The notes under the pieces are model-generated. The model searched no databases. It was not told the DNA's origin and saw only the letters and a list, made by a program, of their open reading frames with translations. Positions 45,408 through 55,326 of a DNA stretch of 64,000 nucleotides are shown here, in pieces (position 1 is the stretch's first letter; each line of letters begins with the position of its first letter). Source of the DNA: Neospora caninum Liverpool (lineage: Eukaryota > Apicomplexa > Conoidasida > Eucoccidiorida > Sarcocystidae); NCBI RefSeq assembly GCF_000208865.1, contig NC_018398.1:3800812-3864811 (forward strand). Reading direction: 5' to 3'. The position numbers and the translations under genes were made by a program.

Positions 45408-47642
45408 AAGGAGTCACGCAGATGGAGAAGGAAATTCCGGGAATAGTCCGAAGCAGAAACGAAACGCTCTCTCAGCTCGGCTTTCAGGCACGAGCTGTGG
45501 CGGTCTTCTCTCTCGCGAACCCCTGTCGGTACAAACCGGCTACCACATGTCGACACGGACAATTCTATCTCGTGTTCCTACGCAGGTCTGGGCGATGCTC
45601 AAAACCACACCCTTCAATAGAACGCTGCAGTCGGGCTTCCTTCTACATCCACTGTGTCGAAATCGCCCGTGTAAATCTCCACGTAGACAAGCATTCATTG
45701 AATGCTCGTCGCGGGCGGAATGGTGGTTAGCTTGCTGGTTTTTCCGGATTTTGCACCGTCTTCCCAGACGTAGCTGGGAGTGAACGGAGGAAGGGAAGCG
45801 AGAAGGCAACTCTCGGCGCGGATGACTTCGTCCAAGGCAGACAGATGCATGAGCATCTTTATGTTATTTGCCCCAGTTCTCAGCATACGTAGAGGAAAAC
45901 GGTGCACCGCTAGTCCGCCCATGCTTTGCGTGGACGCCGTGACTTGTTTTTAAGCGTTTCCGCTATGCGATGGCACTCCTGCCGGGAAAATATTTGCCTT
46001 TCCATACTCAGGAAGGTTCCAACGTCGCGTCGGTTCTCTGTAAAATGCGGCCTCCGATCTGCCCCGGGGTCACGCCGCCTTGACGCTGAAAGGCGATCCC
46101 GAGTTGAAGGCAAAAACAGGTTTCGCCTCCGGAGAGCTCTTGGAGCCGCACACGATGCCACCCGGCGCTCACCGCGACAGCAGTCTCGTGAACGCGGCAT
46201 TCAGAAATGAAAAGTAGTTAAGAAAGAAGTATAACAGCAGTTTTTACGTTATTCGAAAGATCGGCAAGATGACGACGCTCTCGTCGAGCCGGCTCCGCAC
46301 GGCAAATGTACACAGGACCCGCAGTTCTATGGTACCGACACCCTCAACAATGGGGTGATAGTCATTTAGTTAAACTTGAGCTGAGCACAACGGGCAGGTG
46401 ATCCTGTGGAAGTGTGACTAGAAGTGGGTTCACGCTCTTGAAAAACTCATCGGTGTGTTGTGTGCCTCTTGACGTCGATTCTCCCCCAGGTGAGAAGCTT
46501 CGACGCTTTGTGAAGCGTGCCAACAAGCACTAACGGTGGAATGTAGCAGTAGACAACACAGAGCTCTTGACTTTCCGACCACGTCTACACAAAAACGGGT
46601 ATCCTCCAGCACAAGCTGTCGTATACTTGCTAACTCGCCACGCACCAGCGCGTTTCGTTGCTCGTTGGAGCATCAAGTTTGAGTAACCTCGTACGTCGTC
46701 GGGGAGTGCAGAGGATACCGAGGATGTTTCGGCATCAGTTTCGTGCTAGAGAAAAGTGAACATTTCCTACATCAACGGCGCTGCAATCTGCAGCCGCGAG
46801 TTAACAAGTTTTCGCTGGAACGCGAACCGCCGCTGAGTACTGCGCCACACGAAACGCGTTTCTAGAGAATCTGTTTTCGCCGTATACACCAACGAACTTT
46901 CGAGATTGCGCTTTCTGAAGACAACGAACTCAAGCTGCCAAAATTTGAGCAGCAACCCGCTTCAGCGTTCCGCTGCCGGTGACAGAAAACAAGTTCTGCT
47001 GTTCGAAGAGATGGATGATCTGGAAGTCACAACATGTCCAGCAGAAATTTGAGAGAGTTCGTAGAAAACGCACTGCAGCCAGACACAGTGCCCGGAGGGG
47101 CCCCGGTGCTGGGGGGTGAACGTCGTCGACGCATGCAGCGGAGGCCGTGCCGTCTCCTTGTCCGCAAGAGGCATTGCATCATTTTTTTAAAATGCCAGGC
47201 GTATGCGGCGAATCGTGAAAACACGATCCCCCTGGCAAAGAACAACGCCCCCAGGCTGTTCGCAGGGTGTAAGACTGCCCGTTTCTTTCGCCCTCGCCGC
47301 CTGCCTCCCGCAGTCACGGGCGTCCAGGGCGGGCCCGCGTCTCTGAGGATCCGGAGGATACAATAAATCCGCGAGGCAAAGTTCCTTGTTACAAAAACGG
47401 TTTACGCGCAGGAGGGCTGTGTCAGCCACACCGACAATGCGGCACAATGCAACAGACACAAACATATCAGTTCACTCTGCATGTCTGCGGTCCTTTCTTT
47501 ACCCGTTTCCGTTCGGTGGGAGTCCTGAAGTACATGAGGTTGTTAAACGCAACCCTGACGAATCTCTGAAGCTCATTTCTGGTTTCTGGGTCGCCGTTGT
47601 GAGTGTCAACCGCGTTTTCGTCGTCCCCAAAAGACTCGCCAG
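45408..47642. other. spacer between NUDCD3 and prenylcysteine oxidase genes
   Basis: No gene recognised. The left end should contain the NUDCD3 3' UTR and the right end the promoter and 5' UTR of the next plus-strand gene. Open frames are short, on both strands, and show no domain. Confidence 0.4.
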
Positions 47643-49730
47643 ATGGGGCTGTTAGAAATGTCCCGTGTCGTGGGACTCCTCGTTTTGTTCTGCCTCCTGG
47701 GTCTGGAGGCAGTAGAGAAGAAACTACATAACGTGTCAGCTGAAAATCCTCCGGAAGGAAATGTTGGTGCCGAGCAGGCGCGGAACGGCGGCGACCCGAC
47801 AACAGTCGTGCGCGTCGCGATTGTCGGCGGCGGGATTACTGGCGCTGCAACTTCTGCGTTTTTGAAAGTGCTGGAGCAGCGAATTCTCTCGGAATTTCGC
47901 GGTAAAGGATTGTGGAAACCGGGCACAGAAGATGGACCAGCAAAGCCGTTTAAGATCGAGATCGACGTGTTCGAAAGCAACAACCGGTTGGGCGGGAGGT
48001 TGGACTACGCCGTCGTTAACGGACAAGCTGTTGACATTGGCGGCTCGGATATTGAAGAGTCGAACATTTGGTTATCAACATTCCATAATATGCTGAATAG
48101 ACATATCAGCGAACAGCAGAAGGCCGCGTCGGATGGTTTGGACGGCTCTGGAGGCGCGGAACGCCCGGTGCCGCTGGGGGCGTTTGAGTCATCCGACAGC
48201 CGCACGCTTCTTATCATGCATGGAAACCGCGTTCTGGACGTTTCTCACCCCGGAATCTTCCTCGCTCTTCGCGGAAACGGCACTGGGTTGCTGAATTTCA
48301 TGCGGAAGCTGCGTGAGAAGTGGAGGTCTGTGTACTCGAAGCTCGCGGGAATGCCTCTGTGTGTGTACGTGACTCGCGACTTGCTTCTCCAACCCAATTT
48401 CGAGAAGGAGAACGGCCACAAATACGAAGAGTTGTGTGTCACGCCCAAAGGCTTCGCGTCAGGTTTAGACATGCTAGACAGCGCAGGCTTGAAGCCGTTA
48501 GTGCAAGAAACGTTTGCGTCTCGGGTGGCATCTATCGGCCTTACTGCCGAGGGTATGGATTTTGTGAGCGGCGTTACACGAGCAATCTACTCGCAGGATT
48601 CAGTCGACATCAATTCTGTAGCCGGAGCTGTGGCCATGCTTGGCGGCATTGGGACACTGTTCCAGGAGAAGCGCTACTCCGGACGCGTCCTCGTGGAGTA
48701 TCTCATCAACCGGTTTGCTTCGAATACATTTCTCGACTGCGCCGTGTCGCAAGTCGTTGAAGCAAAAGACCCTCCTGCAAAAAGGGTGACGAAAAGCGGG
48801 AAACAGTATACGCTGAGCCCGAGACGCGAATCGTGCGACACAGACGCGCGCAAGCGCATGGACTCGGTCCGATACGATTTTGTTGTTGTTGCCGCGCCCC
48901 TGGAGTTATCGGGCGTGAAGGTCTACAGACGGCGGGAAGAAGTTTCGCGGGAATCCGCGAGCACGGGTGCGCTGGAGCCGATTCCTGTGCTTCCGAAATC
49001 GTGGCGAACGGTCCACTTGGCCTATCTGGTTGCCGATGCAATCAGGTGGACTCGCTCTCCATACGCGGTGGAGGACAGAAACAAGTCGACCGGCGTGTCG
49101 CGCTTGGTTCTAAAAGCGCAGCCCAAGGGTACAGTCGCCAGCAACACGCCCGACTTCTACGTTGCGGGGTGTTGGGGCCACGCGGTGGAACATGGGGACC
49201 TAAACGCTCGTAGAAAAAAAATGTCTGCAAATAAGATTGGAATGAGTATCGACATACCCGAGCGAGAAATGCACTCCGCCGCTCAGGAAAGCGGGGACGA
49301 ATCTCCTGGGAAGCAAACGTGGTGCCGAGTGGCATCACCGCAGCGGTTGACTGAAGAAACTCTTCGATCCACATTTGTCAATCCGCAGCACATTTTCAGG
49401 CATGTGTGGATGGGGGCGTATCCGCTCATCGTACCCTTTGATATCGAATCCACTTCCGTAGCGGCTGACGCGTTCACCAGCGCGTCGTCAAGCGCTCAGG
49501 CTTTCATTCGCGACGTCCCTCCATCAAAGCACACTTCTGGAGACGGGACAGGTCGGCCACGTTCCGTGCCTGCACAGTCGAACTTTGTCTTGACCGACAA
49601 TGTGCTGTATCCGAGTGCTTTCGAATCCATATTCTCTTGCATGGAGGGACAGGCCGTCTCTGCACAGAACACGGTGAACCTCATCGGGAGTGCTCTCGAT
49701 ATTTTGCCGGGTGACGTGGATACACCGTAA
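47643..49730 (+). CDS. prenylcysteine oxidase-like flavoprotein
   Basis: Prenylcysteine oxidases (PCYOX1, farnesylcysteine lyase) are FAD thioether oxidases that break down prenylcysteines released from degraded prenylated proteins, usually in lysosomes or outside the cell. This is a single exon of 695 aa. It starts with a signal-peptide-like hydrophobic segment (VVGLLVLFCLLGLEA, 9-23). The dinucleotide-binding motif VAIVGGGITGAATSAF has its glycines at 62-67. An FESNNRLGGRLDY segment follows, corresponding to the E..GGR motif, then GQAVDIGGSDI. Later family features are IYSQDSVDINSVAGAVAM (compare NYGQS.DINAFVGAVS), FVVVAAPLELSGV and a C-terminal LTDNVLYPSAFES (compare L.D.LYY..GIE). Several insertions make it about 190 aa longer than animal enzymes. 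A second ATG at 47658 is possible. Substrate oxidation is inferred from the family. Confidence 0.82.
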   Translation: MGLLEMSRVVGLLVLFCLLGLEAVEKKLHNVSAENPPEGNVGAEQARNGGDPTTVVRVAIVGGGITGAATSAFLKVLEQRILSEFRGKGLWKPGTEDGPAKPFKIEIDVFESNNRLGGRLDYAVVNGQAVDIGGSDIEESNIWLSTFHNMLNRHISEQQKAASDGLDGSGGAERPVPLGAFESSDSRTLLIMHGNRVLDVSHPGIFLALRGNGTGLLNFMRKLREKWRSVYSKLAGMPLCVYVTRDLLLQPNFEKENGHKYEELCVTPKGFASGLDMLDSAGLKPLVQETFASRVASIGLTAEGMDFVSGVTRAIYSQDSVDINSVAGAVAMLGGIGTLFQEKRYSGRVLVEYLINRFASNTFLDCAVSQVVEAKDPPAKRVTKSGKQYTLSPRRESCDTDARKRMDSVRYDFVVVAAPLELSGVKVYRRREEVSRESASTGALEPIPVLPKSWRTVHLAYLVADAIRWTRSPYAVEDRNKSTGVSRLVLKAQPKGTVASNTPDFYVAGCWGHAVEHGDLNARRKKMSANKIGMSIDIPEREMHSAAQESGDESPGKQTWCRVASPQRLTEETLRSTFVNPQHIFRHVWMGAYPLIVPFDIESTSVAADAFTSASSSAQAFIRDVPPSKHTSGDGTGRPRSVPAQSNFVLTDNVLYPSAFESIFSCMEGQAVSAQNTVNLIGSALDILPGDVDTP

Positions 49731-50756
49731 ATGGCGTTTTCGACGTGTGTTACTCTGGGTGCGCGCTCAACTGTATATTTCTTCCCTTTTGGACGCGTCA
49801 AAACGCATCAAACGGCGGTCCCTGAGTTCACACAGTTCGAACGCGGTCGCTGATTGAATGCGTGAAACTTGCTTGTCGAGTACACCGTGAAATGGGTATT
49901 TTTGGATACGTACAGGCAGTCTCAATTTTTGGGTGTGGCGTGTACTTGCCTGTGCTCATCGGATACAGGCGACACTTGCTTCCGGAAAGCAGAATCCGTT
50001 GGGGTGGCTTACCACGCCAAAACGCGACTCGCTCGGAATTCTTTATGGGAACTCTCAGGCACTTTACAAAGGTTGAGGTGCCCAGGGGAAACAGTGCCTC
50101 ACCGCAGAGCTGGAGTGTGTTCGTTTCTCCAGATGTGTCTCTGAAGGACCTCGAACGCGATCTTGCATTCACACCACCATCCACTGGCATTCGCGGCTGC
50201 AAGGGCATGCCTCGCCAAAAGAGCGGAATCTCTCGCGAGCAACGCAGCGGCATCAAGACCATCCAAAGATGGTACAATATACGAGGCCCCTGCTCACAAA
50301 ACTGAGTACAAGTAGCGCAAAATTGTGCTCAGCATTTTCTTGGTGCGCACAAGCGCGTGTAAAAAACAGTGCCTTACAAAACATGCGTTTCGTGTCGGTT
50401 GTGGAAAGGGGAGGAGAGGGGGGTATTCGTAGCGGTCGATACGTGAGCGGCAGCCCGTCGAAACCGTGTAGCGGTACAAGTAAGCGGCATTTATTTGCGC
50501 AAGAGCATCTCGCCACACAAAAGACAGCCGACTTGTTTCTAACAACCCGTCATCCAGCTACCCCACGCACAATGGGCTTCTCGAGAAAACCGGTCTCGGT
50601 AAGGCGGCGACCGAACTCCTCTCTGTCTACCCCTCACGTATTTCTAAGTCGGGTAGCGAATTGACAGAACAAATCAGTTCGCCTCTCGGCTTTGCCCCTG
50701 GCCCCGGCTACGTTGTCTCCGTCTTGCCTAGCGCCGCGCCTTCCTTTGCATCCGTT
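49731..50756. other. convergent spacer, PCYOX-like (+) and RCC1 (-) 3' ends
   Basis: Holds the 3' flanks of both genes. Open frames of up to 149 codons overlap on both strands (49828-50305), but neither has a recognisable domain, so no gene is called. Confidence 0.4.
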
Positions 50757-52910
50757 TCAACCAGTAAAATCTGTCTTTCCATTCGGTTCTACAAGCGCGA
50801 GTGTATGGGCCTGGCCGCACCACGCTGCAACGACATGGGATCTGTGCGCGCCTTCGTCCCCCTCTTTCCGTGTGACTGCACGCAAATCTGGCGATCTCTG
50901 AGGTGTCTTGTCACCCGGAGACGTGCCCCAGAGCTCTTCCACTAACTGAGGCACATCTCTGCTGGCCGCGACGCTCTCAATGGCGTCTCCTCTCCCTAAC
51001 TGTCCCTCCCTACCCCGACCCCACATCCAGAGACCGCCTTCCTCTGTCCAGGCTGCAAGGTGCCCACCTCCTGCGACAGTATCGACAACTTTCCCCCTGC
51101 CACGTTTCCTTCCGCCTGGTTGAGGCTCCAGAGTCGAAATGAGGACCGGAAGGGCGGCGTCGCTACGGCCGTTTCCACATTCGCCATCTCGGCCATACCC
51201 CCACACAAAAACTTCGCCTGTTGACGTCGTGCAGCACGTGAAGAAGTGACCGCATCGAACGGAAACGACCTTCTTGTCGGCGAGTGTATCTACTCTCCGA
51301 GGACTGAGAACAAACCGCGACTCCTTGCCCAAGCCTAGCTGGCCATAATCATCACTTCCCCATGTGTAAACTTCACCGTTCTCTGTCAAGGCGGCGCAGT
51401 GAGAGGATCCACATGCAACTTGTACGACCTTCTTCGGCGTTCTTTCTCGAAAGGCTTCTTCGCCCTCAGCGAGGCCGTAAACTTCCAGCTTCCGTGGTGT
51501 ACGGACATTGAAGGAAAGACCCGAACTGGACGTTGAAATGCAGTCTGACTTTTTTCGGTCCTGGGATCTTCTGCTCGGCGACGGCGGAGGGCCTACCTGT
51601 CCCCCTCGGCCCTCTCCCCACACATACAGGTCTCCTTCTTCAGTAACGGCTGCGGAAACATGCTTGCCGCATGCAATCTGAGTAACTCGCTTCCCGCGCA
51701 GAGCACCATCCACTCGGCCACCCACAAGACCTCGCTCTTTCTCCGTTCGCCCGGCCCACGGACTGTCTGCATCACTCGCGCTGGAGTCTCGTTCGGATGT
51801 ATCTACATCTCCTTCGCCTTTATCGCCTCGTATGACGCCCCACAACCAACTCCTTCGTGGTTTTCGCGCTGGCTGTCTTTCGCCCCCTCCCTCCGCTTCG
51901 GCATTGTCCGAAGTCTCTGCACGCCCACACTCGCCATGTGCATTCCCTCCCCAGCTGTAGACTTCCCCCGACTCTGTAAGAGCCAGTGTGTGGTCCTCGC
52001 CACAGGCAACGGCGACGACGCGCGCCGACACCCGCCAGAGCCCTTCTACACACTTGGGAAGAGTCTGTACTGCAGTCTCCGCGACGCCCGAGGACAGAGT
52101 CGAAGACCGCAGTGGTTTGTCGCCGGACGAGACGGCGGAACTGGGTGCATCCCGCGGCCAGTCGTGTCCCAGACGGTTCTTTCCTCCCCGTCCCCAGGTG
52201 AACACTCGGCCCAAGGAAGTGCAGCAAACGGAGTGGAAAGCGCCTGCTGCACACTGCGAGATGCACTCGCCATCGTGGAGAGCCGAGGCTGGAACCCGCT
52301 GAGGTGTAGATACACTCAGGATACTGCCGCCGAGACCTAACTGGCCGTCGATGCCGCTGCCCCAGCTGTACAACACGCGAGACCCGGAAGAACCTTCCTT
52401 CCCCTCGCTTCCCGTTTCCGAGCACGACGCCACTGCACTCGGGACAAGTCGTTCCCCCCCCTCGGCGAGACGCCTTCCTCTGAGGTGCTGTAGTCCTCGA
52501 GCGCATTTCTCGGGCACCGGCTGGGACCGTACGTGGGGAACGCAACACGCAGCGGCGACGTCTTTTCTCTCAGCGGACGCATGTGAACCCCAGGACAAAC
52601 CGGTCGCGGCAACCGCTCCTGCGGCCGCCGCGCCACAAGCGAATGGAAACGTGCGGCGACAGAAGCGTTCCCTGGATGAGTCCCCGTCCCCTCGCTCCCT
52701 GTCTAGGCGTCCGTCCGCGTTCTTCGCAAAAGAGAAAAAATACCGATTCCCCAGCAGCGGCCGCGTCGTCGCAGCGCATCTCCTTTTGACGAGGCAGTCG
52801 CCAGCGGAGTGCCGCCTGGCCTGGGAAGAGGCCGCGGATGTCGGAACAGACACCGCAGCCCACCGAGTCCCTTTGGGAAGGGGAGCGAAGACCGAGGCCG
52901 CACTCTGCAT
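50757..52910 (-). CDS. seven-repeat RCC1 protein with N-terminal targeting/membrane segment
   Basis: This is a single exon. The first ATG is at 52910 (MQSAASVF), giving about 717 aa; the frame continues upstream to a GTG but has no earlier ATG. Seven RCC1 blades are marked by LYSWGSGIDGQLGLGG, VFTWGRGGKNRLGHD, VYSWGGNAHGECG, LYVWGEGRGGQVGP, VYTWGSDDYGQLGLG, VFVWGYGRDGECGNG and LWMWGRGREGQLGRG. That is a complete beta-propeller. The first ~110 residues are Arg/Ser/Ala-rich with few acids (HSAGDCLVKRRCAATTRPLL), then one hydrophobic segment (FPFACGAAAAGAVAATGLSW). This looks like a mitochondrial presequence plus membrane anchor, as in the RCC1L group, and is not like nuclear RCC1, the Ran exchange factor. 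The Ran-GEF role is therefore doubtful. Ser/Arg insertions interrupt blades 3-4 and 4-5. Confidence 0.85.
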   Translation of the reverse strand: MQSAASVFAPLPKGTRWAAVSVPTSAASSQARRHSAGDCLVKRRCAATTRPLLGNRYFFSFAKNADGRLDRERGDGDSSRERFCRRTFPFACGAAAAGAVAATGLSWGSHASAERKDVAAACCVPHVRSQPVPEKCARGLQHLRGRRLAEGGERLVPSAVASCSETGSEGKEGSSGSRVLYSWGSGIDGQLGLGGSILSVSTPQRVPASALHDGECISQCAAGAFHSVCCTSLGRVFTWGRGGKNRLGHDWPRDAPSSAVSSGDKPLRSSTLSSGVAETAVQTLPKCVEGLWRVSARVVAVACGEDHTLALTESGEVYSWGGNAHGECGRAETSDNAEAEGGGERQPARKPRRSWLWGVIRGDKGEGDVDTSERDSSASDADSPWAGRTEKERGLVGGRVDGALRGKRVTQIACGKHVSAAVTEEGDLYVWGEGRGGQVGPPPSPSRRSQDRKKSDCISTSSSGLSFNVRTPRKLEVYGLAEGEEAFRERTPKKVVQVACGSSHCAALTENGEVYTWGSDDYGQLGLGKESRFVLSPRRVDTLADKKVVSVRCGHFFTCCTTSTGEVFVWGYGRDGECGNGRSDAALPVLISTLEPQPGGRKRGRGKVVDTVAGGGHLAAWTEEGGLWMWGRGREGQLGRGDAIESVAASRDVPQLVEELWGTSPGDKTPQRSPDLRAVTRKEGDEGAHRSHVVAAWCGQAHTLALVEPNGKTDFTG

Positions 52911-55326
52911 GTTTCTGCAGGGACAGCCAGAGACGTAGACCAACACGTGGAGGGACGTGTTTTGGAAGAGCGGCTGCACAGAGCAAACGGTGCTCGACCG
53001 GCGGATCTCCTGACAACGCACGACGCCTCCTCGGAAACTGGCTAACACCAGGAACTACGGGCAGTGTCGAGGTTCGGTCCGTGTCGGCAAAGACGCCCGA
53101 GAGGAGAAGAAGGCTGTTTTTGAGATGCACTGATAAGCGCTGCAGGGACGGAGACTTTATTGGGAACGAGAGCCGCTATCCAGTGTCGTGCTCGTCTTCT
53201 GCAACAGACAGTCCATGCCGCAAAGCACAAGAGCCAAGTTCTGTGTCCAGACTGGTCACAGGCTCAGCACAGGTTTAGGACCGCAAACGCTTGACGGTCG
53301 AAACAATGGTGAAAGCCGCATATCCGCCGGTGGAATACGAGAAGACTCGAAAGGAAAGCAACACGAAGAGTCGACACGTGAAACACTTTATAAGAAGGAA
53401 CTTCAAACTGAGAAGAACGGAAAGGAAGGAGGAGGACTAAAGCAAAAAAACCAGACCAGGGAACACGGCTCTTGTGCAGAGCGTGAGCGACAAAAAAACA
53501 AACCCGAGAGGACGTTCGAGAGAAGTGCCGGAAGACGGGCAATCACGAGACGTTGGAGAAAAGGGGAGAACTAGAAGCGACACGACAGAACTTAAATGGA
53601 AGAAGGAATCTGAAGGAGAGAAGAAACGAACGCAGACAGGCAGAATGTTGCGCATGCACACACACTGCGAAAACGGCAACGCGCAAAAGCGTTCAAGTGT
53701 TCTTCTTCTGAAACTGTCAGGTCAGACGAACGGCGGCAAGGGCAGCGTGTTTCAAAAAAGAGGGAAGTTCGGCCGGGAATTTATGCAGACCACCCGCGAC
53801 CTGTGCCTTTTAAGTTGTCGATGAGAAAGACACACTTTTTTCATCCGTTGAATGGAGGAAGCCCGAGCTTCAGTACGGCGTAGGTGCTAGCGCCGCTTGA
53901 GACATTGTGCCAAAAGATCGACCGTGCCTGTTGGCGGCAGTGAAACACCACTGGTCTGGAACGAGCGACCCCAGCCCGGCAGTTCGTGAATGCGAACCAA
54001 CTTCTCCCTTCCTGCCGTGGAGAGTGGTTCTTGAGGCAAAACGTTCCCTCTCCGTCTTCAAAACCAGATTCTGCGAAAGGTCCAAAGCTGTGTAGCGCAG
54101 GCATGTCAGGAAGTCCAACCGTTACTTCTGGAGCGCCTTGGAAGCCCGCAAGGATGTCCACTTTGACAATGTGGCCTGGAAAACGTGGGTAGTTCACCTG
54201 GGGCGTCATGCTGCAGGTACGAGGGACATGGCATGTCGCTATTCCCATCTGTTTCTGAGGCTGCAAATATACGAGTCGACAAAATAATGGCTAGGTGGTC
54301 CTCTGGGTTGCAGTGGCCATGAACGAGGTAGCGTCATGTCAATTGCACCGTTCGAACCGAAATTCACACACTGTTCGCGGCGTTGTCGCTGCACATATCG
54401 CCAGACAGGAAAGCCCAATTTCCAGTGTGAAGGGCGTTCGAAGGCGGGGAGAGGATGGCCCGAGTGGTGAGAAGGACTTCTACGTGTGGGGATGCTGAAC
54501 GACGCTGTGTTTGGTTGAGTGTAACAATGCGAGCGAAAAGAGAAACCCAGCGGGCAGCGCGGAGGGCCATCCGACGTTCTGTCTGTGACTCAGACCCGTA
54601 CGCCTCCTGTTCGTTCCAGTCTCGAATCGGCCGAGGAACTGCATTCCCAGTCCTGACCTGTTCTTGGAAAGAAAAACGCGAGAACGCGAACCCCTTCCGA
54701 GCGGCTGTTGACACAAGTGTACGCCTGTCTCGGCGGATTCGCACTGCCTAGCCGAGGCGACGTCCAGTGTTTCGGTTCAAACCTCACGCCGGAAGTCTTA
54801 GTTACCCCCTGTTGCCCTACAGCGAAACGCACGGCGATTTCGATTCCCTAGTTACACTGGACAGTGGACTGCGTTTCTCTTGAATGTGGATGAACGCCAA
54901 AGAAAAGTGTGCTGGTGCGAAACGCCGTCCACCGTCGAGACTTCTGCGTCGCGCCGCCCGGAACAAGCACACTGCTCCAACTATGTCCTGCTCACAGGCG
55001 CAACACGATCCACTTTTTACCCACAAAAACACCTACAGTCTACCCCGACGCGTACGCATGCTCAGGCACAGGGTTGCGGCTATTCGATACGCATCCGAGA
55101 TCACCACCTGCGAAATACACCGCGTGGAGATGCGCGTGAACGGCGTCAGACAATCTTGAGGCGGACTGCGACTGAAAACGGAGAGACAAACCGTGGCTTC
55201 TGAAGGAAAGCATTTTTCTCCCTGGATGCTCCGTTACACACACGGGCGTGATCACCTCTCGACCTAGACATTGGGCACTGGTAGTGTACCGGACGGGGCG
55301 CGGTAGCTCGGCCCCACGCGTGCCCG
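52911..55326. other. spacer between RCC1 and EFM4 genes
   Basis: No gene recognised. Both flanking genes are on the minus strand, so this holds the RCC1 promoter at its left and the EFM4 3' flank at its right. Stretches such as 53400-53650 are purine-rich. Open frames are short and without domains. Confidence 0.4.
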
